Origin: Eurosta solidaginis
Lineage: Eukaryota > Arthropoda > Insecta > Diptera > Tephritidae
Direction of reading: 5' to 3'
NCBI RefSeq assembly: GCF_040869045.1
Contig: NC_090319.1
Span: 359,307,739 to 359,371,738, forward strand
DNA length: 64,000 nucleotides
Below, in pieces: positions 24,620-36,388 of the stretch (position 1 is its first letter; each line of letters opens with the position of its first letter). The notes below the pieces were generated by a model. It saw only the letters and a list, made by a program, of their open reading frames with translations. It made no database searches and had not been told where the DNA came from. The translations under genes were made by a program, and so were the position numbers.

Positions 24620-25195
24620 ATGGCCCTTCCCGAATGTCAAAGTTATGCACTTTGAAAAGAAAAATGGTATAAGATGAGTTAAGTTGACAAACGGCACTGA
24701 AATGGGGTATATTTGGAGTTCAGAAAGTATCAACAATGAGTTGTTTGTGAAGCCAATTGCATTCATATCTGACCCTTAAATGAGCTCATAATGAGTATAA
24801 AGGATCAGATTTGGGGTCCTTTTTACTTCTTTAGAACTCGTTTTTGACTTCTTTATGACTCCGAATGTTTGCTGGGCTATCTTATTTTGTTTTATTTTTT
24901 TAAGCACAGCCTTTAAACCTCAACTGCATAACTGTATTGTGGATAAAAGGTATTTAATTAAAAAAAATGTTAAGTTGCAAAATGTTGTTGTTTCAACTAA
25001 CGAAGACCAATTAAAGGAAACTTTAGTTAAGTTAACCTGCTTAAATGTTCCCCATCTTTTTTTTCTGCTTCAATTGGCTACATTTATTATGCTAAACGCA
25101 CTACAGCGGCAAAAATAGCAGTGGCAAATATAATAAAAAAAAGGTGTAAAAAATGAGATAGAGATAAACTGAAATAAGAAAGAAAACAAATATAA
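24620..25195. other. No gene seen
   Basis: AT-rich sequence. The 87-codon frame at 24855-25118 has no recognisable domain. Confidence 0.4.
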
Positions 25196-25290
25196 GCAGG
25201 ATAGCCTAGGGGTTAAGACTAATGCATTTTCACCGTATGATTCGCTGTTCGAATCTTGGTGAAGCATTAGATATACTACGAAATTGATGA
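25196..25290 (+). mobile_element. tRNA-derived SINE head
   Basis: A box TAGCCTAGGGG (25202-25212) and B box GTTCGAATC (25247-25255) are spaced as in a tRNA gene, followed by TTGGTGAAGC and a short GATGAT run. The acceptor and T stems do not pair properly, so this is a SINE rather than a functional tRNA gene. Confidence 0.6.
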
Positions 25291-25482
25291 TGATGATTAC
25301 GTCGCGGTTTTCGAAACGGTAGCATCGCAGTATGCCAGTAAATGTTTCTTTCTTTTCTGTTTCTCTTAAACAAAGAATAATGGAGTACTACTATATTATT
25401 ATACAAATATTAAGTAGTTTTAAGAAAGGTTCGAACTCTTTTATTTCTAATTTGATAATTATTTTCGAGTATAATATTTTAT

Positions 25483-25998
25483 TGTTTAGCCAGCATGTTG
25501 GCATCACTATGCTGTTAGTAAATAATCACAACAACAAAAACGGTAAGCACCCACACTTATGTACATGTACACATAAATCAAGCAGACACACTTACGTACA
25601 CTTACACTTACGTACAAGGCAACGAAGAATATTCGACACATACACACACACACACACACATTTAGTCATCACCTAAGAGAAGAAGTTGTAACTCACATAT
25701 GCATACGCACATAGCTAACTTTCGAAGTATGCGATACAACAGTTCTAGAAGGTGAAATATCTAGACCTTAGGAGAAATATGCGGACCAGACAGCAGAGGG
25801 TATAAAAGCAGTACAAGCTGAGGAATGAAGAATCAGTTTTGAATCAGAAGTATAATCGTGAGGTACTACTCCCAAAGTAGGCTAATAAATACCATTTTGA
25901 AACACTGAATATTGGCGTTATTTATTCGAGAGTTCAGCGATTCGAACTTTAGCAGAAGGTGTATAATTATCAGAAATCCCAAAAATTCTTGCAATACA
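25483..25998 (+). mobile_element. Degraded gypsy-type solo LTR
   Basis: It shares the course of the LTRs at 13945 and 52693: ATCACTATGCTG.TAGTAAATAA near the start, CAAGGCAACGAAGA, GGTATAAAAGCAG (TATA box, about 25799), CTAATAAATACCATTTTG and GAATATTGGCGTTATTTATTC near the end. The terminal bases have drifted, so both boundaries are approximate and no duplication is clear. A CA microsatellite lies at about 25637-25662. Confidence 0.7.
25637..25662 (+). repeat. CA microsatellite
   Basis: Tandem AC dinucleotides within the solo LTR. Confidence 0.85.
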
Positions 25999-26204
25999 GT
26001 TGTCACATTCATGAATTCCCGTCGCCGTTACCGAGTGCCAAAAATGGGTACCAAATCCGAAAACAAGACAACAGAAAAAGGCCTTTCTCGAGCAGAGTTA
26101 AACCCTCTACCGTCAGAAAGATGTTGACCGCTTCTAAACTTTTTGGCAGAAGCCGAAGAGGGGTGACTCTACTTTAACCCCATTTGCCGAAGAGCAACCT
26201 GCAC

Positions 26205-26815
26205 TGCCCACTCGAAAAATTACGTCATCTGTTTTTAGTCCGATGAAACCAAAATCGTATTTTTTTTGGTTGGGGAGGGCGATGAGAGTTTGTGCAAAGG
26301 TCAGAAAAATCTTCTTTTGAGCCCAGATATGTTTCTCCTATGATAAAACATGGAAGTGCCAAATCAATGTGTAGGGTTGCTTCTCTCACTATGACACAGA
26401 TCCGCTACATTGGATAGAGGAGAATATGGATGCCACATTCTAAATAGAAATAATGGAGTAGACTATGCAACTCCGCGCGCAACGGGAGATGCCGCTGAAA
26501 TGGGTTTATCAACAAAAAAACAAAAAAAACGATCCTAAGCATACCAGCGAATTGGCAAAAAATTAGTTTGTTTCAAATGGAGTTGAGATTCTGGACTGGC
26601 GGGCTCAGTCCACTGATCTTAAACCCATTGAGAACCTTTAGACAGGGGTAAAGAAAGCAGTAAGGAAGGTACGAAACTGCTGTGAAGTATTGGGAAAGCA
26701 GGTGTGGAAAAGTATTTCTCCTTAGAAATGCAAGCGTTTGGTGGATTCTATGCTGAGGAGGTGCGCAGCTCTCTATCCAACAAAGGAACTCTGACAAAGT
26801 TTTAAAAGTTTAAGC
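26205..26815 (+). pseudogene. Tc1-type transposase remnant
   Basis: Conceptual translation shows the DDE signature blocks of a Tc1-family cut-and-paste transposase in order: SDETKI near 26241, NDPKHTSELAKN starting at 26528, DWRAQSTDLKPIENL at about 26593-26638, and a C-terminal helix with CKRLVDSMLRRC near 26729. The spacing between the second acidic position and the Glu is the D34E of Tc1. The codon at the second acidic position (26525-26527) reads Lys, not Asp, and stop codons interrupt the frame (for example TAG at 26559-26561 and after PIENL), so the gene is dead. The N-terminal DNA-binding part and the terminal inverted repeats are not recognisable. Confidence 0.8.
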
Positions 26816-27065
26816 CATTTATTGTAACATTTTATTGAATTAATTGTCTAACGTTGTAAATACTTAAAACTGCTATTAATAGTCACAGGTTAAGCTCTTA
26901 ATCTGACACATTTTTATTAATCTTAAGAAAAAATTAATTTTAAATACGAATTCAACCATACTCGTTGTAAGCTTGAAAATGAGCAAATTAAATAACGAAT
27001 AAAACTAAAAAGGACCTGCACTGCATTGTTTCTTCGTTTTTAATCCTGTTTACTTGCCACTGTTA

Positions 27066-27420
27066 TACCGTGGTGTGATGGTAGCGTGCTCCGCCTATCA
27101 TACCGTATGCCCTGGGTTCAACTCCCGGGCAAAGCAACATCAACATTTTAAAAATAAGATGTTTCAATTAGAAGAAAATTTTTCTAAGCGGGGTCGCCCC
27201 TCGGCAGTGTCTGGCAAGCGCTCCGATTGTATTTCTGCCATGAAAAGCTCTCAGTGAAAACTCATCTGCCTTGCAGATGCCGTTCGGAGTCGGCATAAAA
27301 CATGTACGTCCCGTCCGGCCAATTTGTAGGGAAAAATCAAGAGGAGCACGACGCAAATTGGAAGAGAAGCTCGGCCTTAGATCTCTTCGGAGGTTATCGC
27401 GCCTTACATTTATTTTTTTT
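27066..27420 (+). mobile_element. tRNA-derived SINE, family A, full length
   Basis: A complete copy. The head has an A box (GTGGTGTGATGGTAGCG, from about 27070) and B box (GGGTTCAACTCCC, about 27115), the 290-bp body and a T-rich tail. Perfect 16-bp target duplications (TTACTTGCCACTGTTA) lie at 27050-27065 and 27421-27436. The long duplication and intact boxes make this one of the youngest insertions in the window. Confidence 0.92.
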
Positions 27421-27436
27421 TTACTTGCCACTGTTA

Positions 27437-28541
27437 ATGTTTCGAGCATTGTTTTACATTTTGTTCCTAACGAAGTCCGAATATATTTACATTTAATATA
27501 GAAGAAAACCAGAAGCACCGTTCGGAAAGAAAAAAATTGTCAAAAATCTATCCGAGAACTTTTGCTTATACTTTGATAGACTAAAATTTATTTTCTGGAA
27601 TTGAGAAAACTGTTATTAAAAAACTCGAGATTTTGGAAAATATTCTCACATTTTAGGATTTTTTCGAAAAATTTTGAGACTGGTTTGCATAGGTTTCAGT
27701 TACAAAATTCATAAATTTTTTCATAATTTCACCGAAAACACAAAAAAAAAAGAATTTATTGGACGACATTTGTTCATAACTGACACTGCCATTTTCGCGT
27801 TCAATGCTGTATAATGTTGCAATATTTATATTTTCTGTACTTTAGTGGGGTTCTCTAGTTTTCTCTCTACGCGGTGTTTTTTTGAATTGCACTTTGGTGC
27901 AAAACTTTCTCATCTACATGGCGTATACGCAACCACATGCCATACATTTTTAAATAGAGGATGTGTATGTATGTATATTAAATATTTAATTACATGCTCA
28001 TATAAATTATGAAAATTTTGCAACGAATATTCTACTAAAAAGTAAATTAGACGACATTTTTACACACTACTTACTTACTTTTGAGTGAAATATGAATTTG
28101 TATGGCAGAACGGTATGTTTATATACTAAAATTTTGCTTTTGTACGGAGGAGTACGGCTGCAAACAGGTTCGAAACGAACCGGTTCAAAAACCGAACCAA
28201 TGTTTTGGGATTTTAAATCTAACCTCGAGCCGCACCAAGCTTATTTTAAAATTCAAAAGCCATCCAAACAAAAAATGTGGTTCGGTTCGGTTGAAAATAA
28301 TATTTTACCAAAATATTTCGAAATAGAATTTATTTCCCACTTCCCCTTAAAACATTTTAAAGAGCACAGCTCATATAATACTTTCATAATCTTAATTAAT
28401 AACACGGATTTCCTCATATTCTTTCAAAGAATTTTAGATAAAGTTAAACTAGCCGTTCCCTGAGCACTTTGGAAAGTATTACTAGACGTTTGCTTGACGA
28501 CCAAACTGTAAGACCGCAGAAACAAGAATCATTCTAGGATC
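27437..28541. other. No gene; small GGTTCG inverted words
   Basis: AT-rich sequence. Around 28168-28201 there are two adjacent small hairpins (GGTTCG-AAA-CGAACC and GGTTC-N6-GAACC), and GGTTCGGTTCGGTT recurs near 28281. The 123-codon frame at 28092-28463 crosses these words and is not recognised. Confidence 0.4.
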
Positions 28542-28699
28542 TAGGTTAGGTTAGGTTGAACTGGCCGGTCCATGAGGATCTAAAATAGACTGAGTAAATC
28601 CGTAGTGTTACCAGAAGTTTATTTTAACGACCAAACTGAAAACCCCTATCAAAAACCAGGACCTATGTTATAAAATAACTCCGTCCTCTTGTCAAATAC

Positions 28700-29056
28700 T
28701 AGAAGCTTCCTAGGACTTAAGCCACTTGTTGCTTCTAGATCTGACAGCTGTATCACTCCTTATAGCTGGAGTCTTAGCCTGGCAAGTACAGAGCACGAAC
28801 ACGGCTCGTGCTCGATCGTTTCCTCCTCCAACCCGCACTTCCTATATCTTCTATCACTGACCAAGCCTAATTTAAAGGCATGTGACGCCAGAAGGCACTG
28901 TCCAGTCAGAATACCCGTCATGAGTCTACAGTCCTCTCTTTTTAATGATGGAAGCAACTTTGTTAGTCTAAGGTTGTAAGACCTACACATAATCTTCGAC
29001 ATTTTACAGCCCCGCGCTTGAACCCACGCCTTTCCTGATTGGTCGATCATGTGCAC
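28700..29056 (-). pseudogene. LINE C-terminal zinc-finger region
   Basis: The frame of 28760-29056 contains REDCRLMTGILTGQC, then CRKC-type cysteines (here YRKCGLEEETIEHEPCSCS), the CCHC-like finger that follows RNase H in I/LOA LINEs and probably helps bind the RNA. The first cysteine is replaced by Tyr, whereas the copy at 61583-61936 keeps CRKC. Confidence 0.7.
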
Positions 29057-29119
29057 CTATCGCCTTCGCTTAATCTCGCCCAGTCTATTTGGGACGTCTA
29101 CGGAGCAAGCTTCAATGAA

Positions 29120-29653
29120 TGCGCCCTTTTTAGCTAGTTCATCCGCTTTTTCATTCCCATCTATTCCCATATGCCCTGGGACCCAATACAGATGTATGCT
29201 TCTCCCTGCCCCGATTCTCTCCAGGGACTACTTACACTGTAACACGCATTTAGATGCTGTGCTATGCGAGATTATTGCTTTAATTGCTGCTTGACTGTCA
29301 ATATAAAAGTTAACACGATTGCAGCTTGGGCTATTTTCTTCCAGGGTTTCTACTGCTTTGGTTACGGCTACTATTTCCGCTCAGAAAACGCTACAGTAAT
29401 CCGGCATCCCATATCATGTGCTTATTTCCGGATCAGCACATTATACCGCAGACCCTACTCCTTCCACTACTTTGGAACCATCTGTGTACACATGTATCGC
29501 CTCGTCCGCCATTTGAGCACCCTTGCGCCAACCGTCCACCTCTATTGTGGTCTTAAGATCGCCCTTGAAGCGCAGATAGGGAATCAGGTAATCTGCTCGT
29601 CTTGTATGGTCGGCGCTCAAGCTGCACCGAATACCGCGAAGCGCCCGATCCAT
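29120..29653 (-). pseudogene. LINE RNase H domain
   Basis: All four acidic blocks of RNase H can be read: VYTDGSKVVEGVGSAV (about 29441-29500), an AEIVA-like Glu block near 29367-29381, YIDSQAAIKA near 29280-29305, and YWVPGHMGIDGNEKADELA near 29130-29190. They lie in more than one frame, so the domain is broken though the catalytic residues survive. RNase H degrades the RNA of the RNA-DNA hybrid during target-primed reverse transcription. Confidence 0.75.
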
Positions 29654-29659
29654 CTAAGA

Positions 29660-30880
29660 GCTAATATTTGGAAGGCACTTTCCACTTATGACAATTGCAA
29701 CGTCATCGGCGTAAGCCGTAAGTTTTACGGGTCCCTCATCGAATCGCCCGAGCAGTTGGTTTATGACCAGCGTCTACAGCAGAGGTGATGGCACCCCTCC
29801 CTGCGGCGTTCCCTTGTCCACTGATTTCGTGGCCTCGTACAATTCCCATTGTGATGTAATTTTCCTGCAATTTAACATGCAGCCGATCCATCTGGTTAAA
29901 GCTGGATGTACTTTAATGTAATTAAGACCATCCATAATCGCCCATTTAGAAACATTTTTGAAAGCCTCGGCAATGTCCAAGAAGACTCCTAGAGCATATC
30001 CTTTATATTCCAGGGCTTTATCTATGCTTATTACCACCCTATGCAATGCGGTGTCTACCGACTTGCCTTTGGTGTACGCATGTTGTGTTGTGGAGAGGAG
30101 CTTTTCATCCACGTTGGACTTTATGTACAGATCTATCAGCCTCTCAAAAGTTTTGAGCAGAAATGATGTTAAGCTAATGGGTCTATAGTCTTTGGGATAC
30201 ACGTGACCGATCTTCCCCGCCTTTGGTAGGAAAGCTACAGGAGCAGTTCTCCAAGAGTGCGGTACTTGATTCAGCCTTATACACCCATTGAATATTATTT
30301 TAAGCCATTCTACGACCGCCCTACTTGTAACATGGCCGGGAATATACCATCAGGGCCCGGCGAATTAAACTTAGAAAACGCTTTCACTGCCCGTTCGATA
30401 TTGGCATCGGTCACCAATCCCGGCACTACCCGCTCCGTGATCGAAGTGTGAGTGCTGTCTACTGGCTCTTCTAATGGAAATGTGTTTCGAGAAGCACCTC
30501 AAGTGATTCCTCACTATTACGTGACCATTCCCCGTTCTCCTTCTTTATTAGTCCCTGGACTATGTTTCCATTTGCTAGGCCTCTTCTCAACCGTGCTGTT
30601 TCGCTGGAGCACTCTATGTCCGTACAGAAATTTTCCATGAGATTCTCTTTGCCCTGGAAATTTCACGCTTATAGATCCTCAGAAGATCCCTGTACTCGTC
30701 CCGACACGCTTCGCTTTCCGCGGTATTTGCTAGCCTAAATATTTCTTTACCTGTCTTCTTAGAAGACTCAGCTCATTGCTCCACCATGGCGGCTTTGATA
30801 TTCCTCTGAATCTTCTTAGAGAGCAAACTTTGTTATACGCAGTCATAGGCGTCCTTGTTAGGAATTCATTAGACTCTCCC
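29660..30880 (-). pseudogene. LINE reverse transcriptase domain
   Basis: The best-preserved part is 29774-30260: VYPKDYRPISLTSFLLKTFE, then an HAYTKGKSVDTALH block, FLDIAEAF with the first catalytic Asp, and KGTPQGGVPSPLL. One TAG stop follows at about 29772-29774, after which the same frame continues to the YADD box (29702-29713), the catalytic site. The finger region upstream (30260-30880) is only weakly readable. The enzyme would copy element RNA at a nicked target. The stop and upstream breaks make it inactive. Confidence 0.78.
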
Positions 30881-30885
30881 AGTTC

Positions 30886-31566
30886 CTACACATTGGCAAC
30901 CTCTTTGGGTTGTGCCAGTTTTGTTTCTACCTGTTTCTGGAATTTAGTCCAGTTGGCTGACCTAGGGATTCTAAAGGTTCCTCCCTTCCCTACCCTCTTT
31001 AGGAGGATGCTGAAGCTGATACACGCATGGTCGGAGAAGGATGGTGTATCAAGAACCATCCAATCATACCTTGATATATGACGCTCGGAGCTCAGTGTAA
31101 TATCCAAGACATTGCTGGATGTTTGACCAATGTATGTAGGGACATTTCCCCGGTTGGCTATCTGCAAATTGGTTTTCAGGATGTAACAAAATAGAGATTC
31201 GCCTCTCTCGTTCATATCTGCTCCTCCCCATGTATTATGGTGCGCATTTGCATTCGCGCCTATGACCAACCGGCCTTTGCGCTTTTCGTCCTGTACTAGC
31301 CTCTTCATCGGTGGAACCTCCGCAGCGTGGGCCATGTGGCAGGATGCCAGGATAAATGCCTGCTTATTCCTTTGCTCAGCGGCCACCACTACGAGGTCCT
31401 CAGTAGTGTAATTAGGCAGAATATAAGAATGCAGCTCTTTCCTTACCATTACTACAGCTCGCACTCGCCAATCCCCGTATGCTAAGTCCACCAACCTTTC
31501 CTTCCGATTAGAGCGACAGCTCCTGGATCAGCGCCACGTCAAACGAACCCTCCTCAAGGTTTAGGA
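30886..31566 (-). pseudogene. LINE APE-type endonuclease domain
   Basis: A 202-codon frame (30886-31494) includes GANANAHHNTWGG (the NDxNAHH-like catalytic block), SNVLDITLSS and SDHACISFSI (the SDH block near the end of the fold), as in apurinic-endonuclease-like LINE nucleases that nick the target DNA. Upstream, a DVALIQE-like block can be read near 31525-31550, separated by a stop. The N-terminal strand with the QxN motif is absent. Confidence 0.75.
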
Positions 31567-32540
31567 TCTATATTACTTGCTTTTTCTAGATCTAATCACT
31601 GAAGTCTCGCTCTGACAAGCGCAGCACACGAGCATACTGCTATCACTGACGACACCTAAACCATGTGACGCCAAAAAGCAGTATCCAGTCAGAAGACGTA
31701 TCATGTACCTACAGTGTTCTATTTTAAATGTAAGAGTAATTGTTTTGTTCCAAGGTACTGAGATCTGTACATGATCTTTGAGATAGCCCGTGCTCGGTTC
31801 AACGCCTTTCCTACTTGGCCGATCATGTGCAAATCCTTCTTTCTCATCCCGCCCGTTCTGATTTGGATGTATACGGCGCAAGCTTCCAGGGATCAACCCT
31901 TCTTAGATAACTCGGCCGCGTTTGCATTTCCATCTATCCCCCAGGGCACACGATATATACAAAGGTGTACTTTTCAGTATCCCGATTCTGTTATGCTATG
32001 CGAGATTATATAAAAGCTCTCGCGGTTGCTGTTAAACAACTTTTCTCCAGTGTTTTTACTACTTTTTATCACGGCTACTAGTTTTGCCTGAAGTACACTA
32101 CAATCGCATACCCTACAATATCCATTACAACCTCCATCCGAATAAGATCCCCATCGAAGCGCAGGTACTGGATCCAGTAGTCTGTTCGTCCAATATTTGA
32201 TGGAGCTATAATGCTATGACCGTATGGTCTCCAGCCGTCAAGCTGGTCTCAAGGCTTTGCGGTTTGTTGCATTTGTTAACAATATGTTCTCCGTCACCAG
32301 GTCCACAGGTGGGATATGTAATCCTCTTTCAATTTAATATGCACCAAATTTCTATTGCTAAGGCTGGATGTACATCCCAGAGCCGCTTCAAGGCGGTTTG
32401 CAGCCTTTCGGAGTAGTGTTCTAAGTGTCTGTAATGAAGTGAACTGAATAAATTTACATGAATGCTTGTAAATATTAAGTGGCTCCTGGCTGAAGTAGTC
32501 GCTTCATTAGCCATCGATGTACATACAAATAACACTCAGC
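31567..32540 (-). pseudogene. Second, more decayed I/LOA-like LINE
   Basis: The 31573-31896 frame repeats the C-terminal pattern (IEHCRYMIRLLTGYCFLASHG) of the neighbouring LINE, and weak RNase H and reverse transcriptase scraps continue to about 32540. It lies head-to-tail beside the first element, without the TTAGG tail, so either the first LINE inserted next to it or both came from one duplicated region. Confidence 0.55.
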
Positions 32541-33028
32541 TCGATCAGACAATGAGGAAAATATGGATCTCGTCTTGTTTACTAAAAAATATATTGAACC
32601 GAACCAAAATGTTCAGTGCTGAAAGGATCTTGTAAAGTTTCTCTTAGAATATTCTAGATGTCACTATTGGCAGCCCGGATAGAGCATTATTGATGTGTGG
32701 GCATCTTTACTCTCTGTGCAGGTTAACAGAATGTCAGCGTAAGGTACTGTGTAAGTGAAATGATATATGGGGGAATACATAAGGTAGGCGTAAGAGGAGA
32801 TTATGAGAATGGGAATGTGAGAATAAACGTAGACAATACACTCTGAAAAAAACTTATCTAAAAGGGGGAAAATATTTCCTAAAACTATTTTCATTAAATT
32901 GAGGAAAATTTCAATGTAATGAGTTTCTTATTTTTGTATAACAGTTTTCATTAATTAGAGTAAATATTTTCCTCGTTTTTTTCTAATCAAGAATACGTTA
33001 TTGAATATTTCTCACAATATTTACATGG
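32541..33028. other. No gene seen
   Basis: AT-rich sequence without a recognisable frame or repeat. Confidence 0.4.
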
Positions 33029-33110
33029 ACAAGTTAGCTCAGTGAATGAGAGTGCTCGACTGTAATATTGCGGATCCCGACTAGAAATCCACGACGTGAC
33101 AAGGGCATAC
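33029..33110 (+). mobile_element. Possible degenerate tRNA-derived SINE head
   Basis: AGTTAGCTCAGTGAATGAGAG resembles a tRNA D-arm and A box, and GGATCCCGACTAGAAATCC about 45 nt later resembles a decayed T-arm. The B box is too poor for a functional tRNA. Confidence 0.4.
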
Positions 33111-34541
33111 ATAATTGAATTTTCTAATATTTTTTATACAATTTTCTCTATTTAAAAAAAAAATCTTAGTTTTTTGAGAAAATTACTTGTTTAGGTTAAA
33201 GGAAGCTTTCCAATCTATTCCATTTTTTCTTGGTTTTCAGAAGTTTTTGGGGTGTTTTAGTGTACACAGAGCACAATTTGGGAAAAATATTCGTGATAGA
33301 GTTGATAGGGACAAAATCCATTATCCATTTATTATTAAGGATATTTGAAAAACCCTCTCCTTTCATTCAACTAAACAAGTATATAACGACAACAATAAAA
33401 TATTACTGTAATTCAGCAGTGGCTAACATTTTAATACGTTGAGGAGAGAAAAAAATTTCCTGATAGCCTCTTGAGAAAAAGAGGTTGCCTTTATTACCAT
33501 TGCAGGATGGTCGTAATGTCAATATCATTGGCATTGTAACCATTTTAAAGTTAAGGTTTTGGCGATTTCATACGGACATAACTAACTTTGTCTCTATTTG
33601 AAGTGGTCATAATGTGTTATAGTTATTGACCTTACGTCACTCCTCCATAGCCACTACACTAAGGATCTTAGAAATATCTTAAAATTATAATAAATGCTTT
33701 TAATGTTAAATAATTCAGTAAAGGGAGTCAAAAGTAACGCCAAACAGAAACTACTTGGAAGTGCGACGGATAACCACCAATAACCATTCTTCAGACACCA
33801 GTGTATTATGTGATCATATTCCAAAAGTTCCTCACGAATGCCAATGTATCACTGGCAGTTTACAGGCAGACATCAAAAACTTTGATATTATTTTATAATT
33901 TTAACTCCTTTTGAAAAATTCGACTTTAGAATGTTGCGGTAAGCCTTGAAACATAACTTTATATTTGACACCTGGCAGCACCTTGTCAATATGATCGCTC
34001 ATATACTGATATCTAGAAAACGACGTTTTTTTTAGCACTACTGATGCACTGGCAATCAACGTGTTAAGTTCATTTGTAACCCGCCCACTTCTCAACACTT
34101 AAAACTTTATTCAAAAACGGCATTTATTGCGCTACAATTACCGAACAACTCCTTTATGTTTATTACACACACGTTTATGTTCAAAGCACTTATACTTTGA
34201 TGTAATTCATCAAATTATATTTTTTTTTACTTAACTTTTCACTAACTTTTTGAAAAATTTGTAAGTATGTGAGCACAGATTCACATGGCTATGTACAAAC
34301 ACAGTTTCGAAACGATGCAACATGACATTTGAGTTATGCATTTAAAACTTTTTTTTTGAATTTTCAGTGATATGTGCTTTTCAGTAGTTGGGAGATGCAC
34401 AAACCAGTTTAATTCTTAAATTATTTAATTGGCATGTACAGAACATGTTTAAAATTGCAAAACATCTGGAATAAACAGGAGCTTTGTTCATGACATCCTA
34501 TTAATTGGAGAGTCAGTAAAAGAGCCTGACTTTTGTTATAT
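33111..34541. other. No gene seen
   Basis: AT-rich sequence. Open frames (33230-33442, 33901-34098) show no known domain and no context. Confidence 0.4.
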
Positions 34542-36256
34542 AATCTAATCTTCTATTATTCAATATAATCGAATTTAGTAAAATCTAATATAATCTTTTC
34601 TAATGTCAGCCAATCATATTTATTCTAATCTAATCTCACCTAATCTTGTATAATCCAATCTGATGTAATCTAGTCTAATATTTCCTGGTCTAATCTAATC
34701 TAATCTGGACTTGTTTAATCTAATCTTACCTAATCTTATCTATCTTAATCTGCTCTAGACTAAACTTATGTTATTTTATCTAATTTATTCCTATATAATC
34801 CAATCAAAACTAATCCAATCCTATCTAATCTAAACTTTTCTTATCTAAAATAATTTAATTTTAACTTGTCTTATTTTATCTTATCTTATCTAGTCTATTC
34901 TAATATTATCCAAACTAATCGTATCTTACCTAATCGAAAATTATCTAGTATAATCCAATTTATCCTTATTTCACCTAATCTATTATTATCCAATCTTTTA
35001 TAATCTAGTTTAATCTTATTTAATGTAATTTAATTTAACCCAACTCAGTACTCTATATTCTAATCTAATGTTATCTTATCTTTTGTTATTTTATTTATTC
35101 TAATCTAATCAAATGTTATTAAATCTAATGTTATCTAACTTAACCAAATATAATATAAACTGTTCTAATCTATTATAACCTAATCAAATCTAATCTAATC
35201 CAAGCTAATCCAATCTTATGTAATCAAATATAATCTCATCTAATCCAATATATTATTTTTCAGTCTTATCTAGTCTTATTTAATCTAATCGAATCTTATT
35301 TAATTAAATCTTATTTTATGTACCCATATCTAGATTATTTTATCTAATCTAACTCATAAAATCCTATCTAACCTTATTCAATCTAATCTAATCCAATCCA
35401 ATCTAATCTAGTTAATTCTAATCTAATCTAATCTGGTCTAATCTAATATAATCTAATCTAATCTAACCTAATCTAATCTCACCTAATGTATTCTAATCTA
35501 ATCTAATCTAATCTTATCTAATCTAATCCAATAGAATCTAATCTAATATAATATACTCTAATCTTTTATAATCTATTCTAGTCCAATCTAATTTAATCTA
35601 ATCTAACCTAATCTAATCTAACTTATTCTAATCTAATCTAAAATAATCTATTCTAATCTAATCTAATATAATCTAATTTAATCTAAATTAATCTATTCTA
35701 ATCTAATATAATCGAATCCAATCTAATCTAATGTAATCTAACGTATTCTAATCTATTTAATCCAATCCAGTCTAATCTAATGTAATTAAATCTAATATAA
35801 TCTAATTTAATCTTATCAAATCTAATCTAATCCATTCTAAGTTAATATTATCTTAACTTATCAAATCTATTCTAATCTTATCTAATCTTATGTAATCGCA
35901 TCTTATCTAATCCAATCTTATTTAATCTATCACGCCCAGAGAAAAGCAGCATCAAAAGTTTAGAAACAAGTTTTTTCACTTAGAAGAACATTTATTCAAG
36001 CGAGGCCGCCCCTCGGCAGTGTTTGGCCATTCCGAGTGTAGTTCGGCCATGAAAAGCTCTCTGTGAAAACCCATCTGCCTTGCAGATGCCGTTCGGAGTC
36101 CGCATAACACATATAGATCCTGTCCCCCAATTTTTAGGAAAAATTAAAAGGAGCACGACGCAAATTGAAAGAAAAGCTCGGGGTAAAGTCCCTTCGAAGG
36201 TTATCGCGCCCAATATTTATTTTTCTATGTAATTTAATTTAATCTAATTTTACCTG
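34542..36256. repeat. Long degenerate TAATC pentanucleotide array
   Basis: About 1.4 kb of TAATC (TCTAA on another register) units with many single-base variants (TAACC, TTATC, TAATA, CAATC). The most regular part is about 35390-35760. It is interrupted at 35929-36232 by a 5'-truncated SINE and resumes briefly to about 36256. The opposite strand reads TTAGA, one base from the TTAGG found at LINE ends in this window. Confidence 0.85.
35929..36232 (+). mobile_element. SINE family A, 5' truncated, inside the array
   Basis: The copy begins at the AGCAGCATCAAAAGTTTAGAAA segment after the missing tRNA head, then follows the family body (GAGGCCGCCCCTCGGCAGTG, CTCGG, TTATCGCGCC) to a short ATTTATTTTT tail. 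It lies between TAATC units on both sides, so it inserted into the array. Confidence 0.75.
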
Positions 36257-36388
36257 ATAAAAATTGTATCATAAAAGTATGGATTGTCTTTGTTGCGGTT
36301 TTGCGTGGTAGAAATATGCAACGGTAAGGCCATTGATATTCTAAGAGGTTACAGTACAATAGCACAGACCACCTCCGAGCAGGTCTTA

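Larger units (their letters stand above)
28542..31566 (-). mobile_element. I/LOA-like non-LTR retrotransposon, 5' truncated
   Basis: A LINE reading right to left with the order endonuclease (30886-31566), reverse transcriptase (29660-30880), RNase H (29120-29653) and C-terminal zinc-finger region (28700-29056), then a 3' end made of TTAGGTTAGGTT (plus strand, 28544-28557), that is tandem AACCT on the coding strand. The RNase H domain after the reverse transcriptase points to the I superfamily (I or LOA clade). ORF1 and the first part of the endonuclease are missing. Frameshifts and stops make it inactive. A relative of the same family lies at 61473-62160. Confidence 0.8.

Noticed and set aside
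25196..25260. Functional tRNA gene
   Set aside because: The A and B boxes are present but the cloverleaf stems do not pair; a SINE head is the better call. The same holds for the heads at 27066 and 33029.
29264..29788. 174-codon plus frame
   Set aside because: It lies antisense to the RNase H and reverse transcriptase of the LINE and is a shadow of it.
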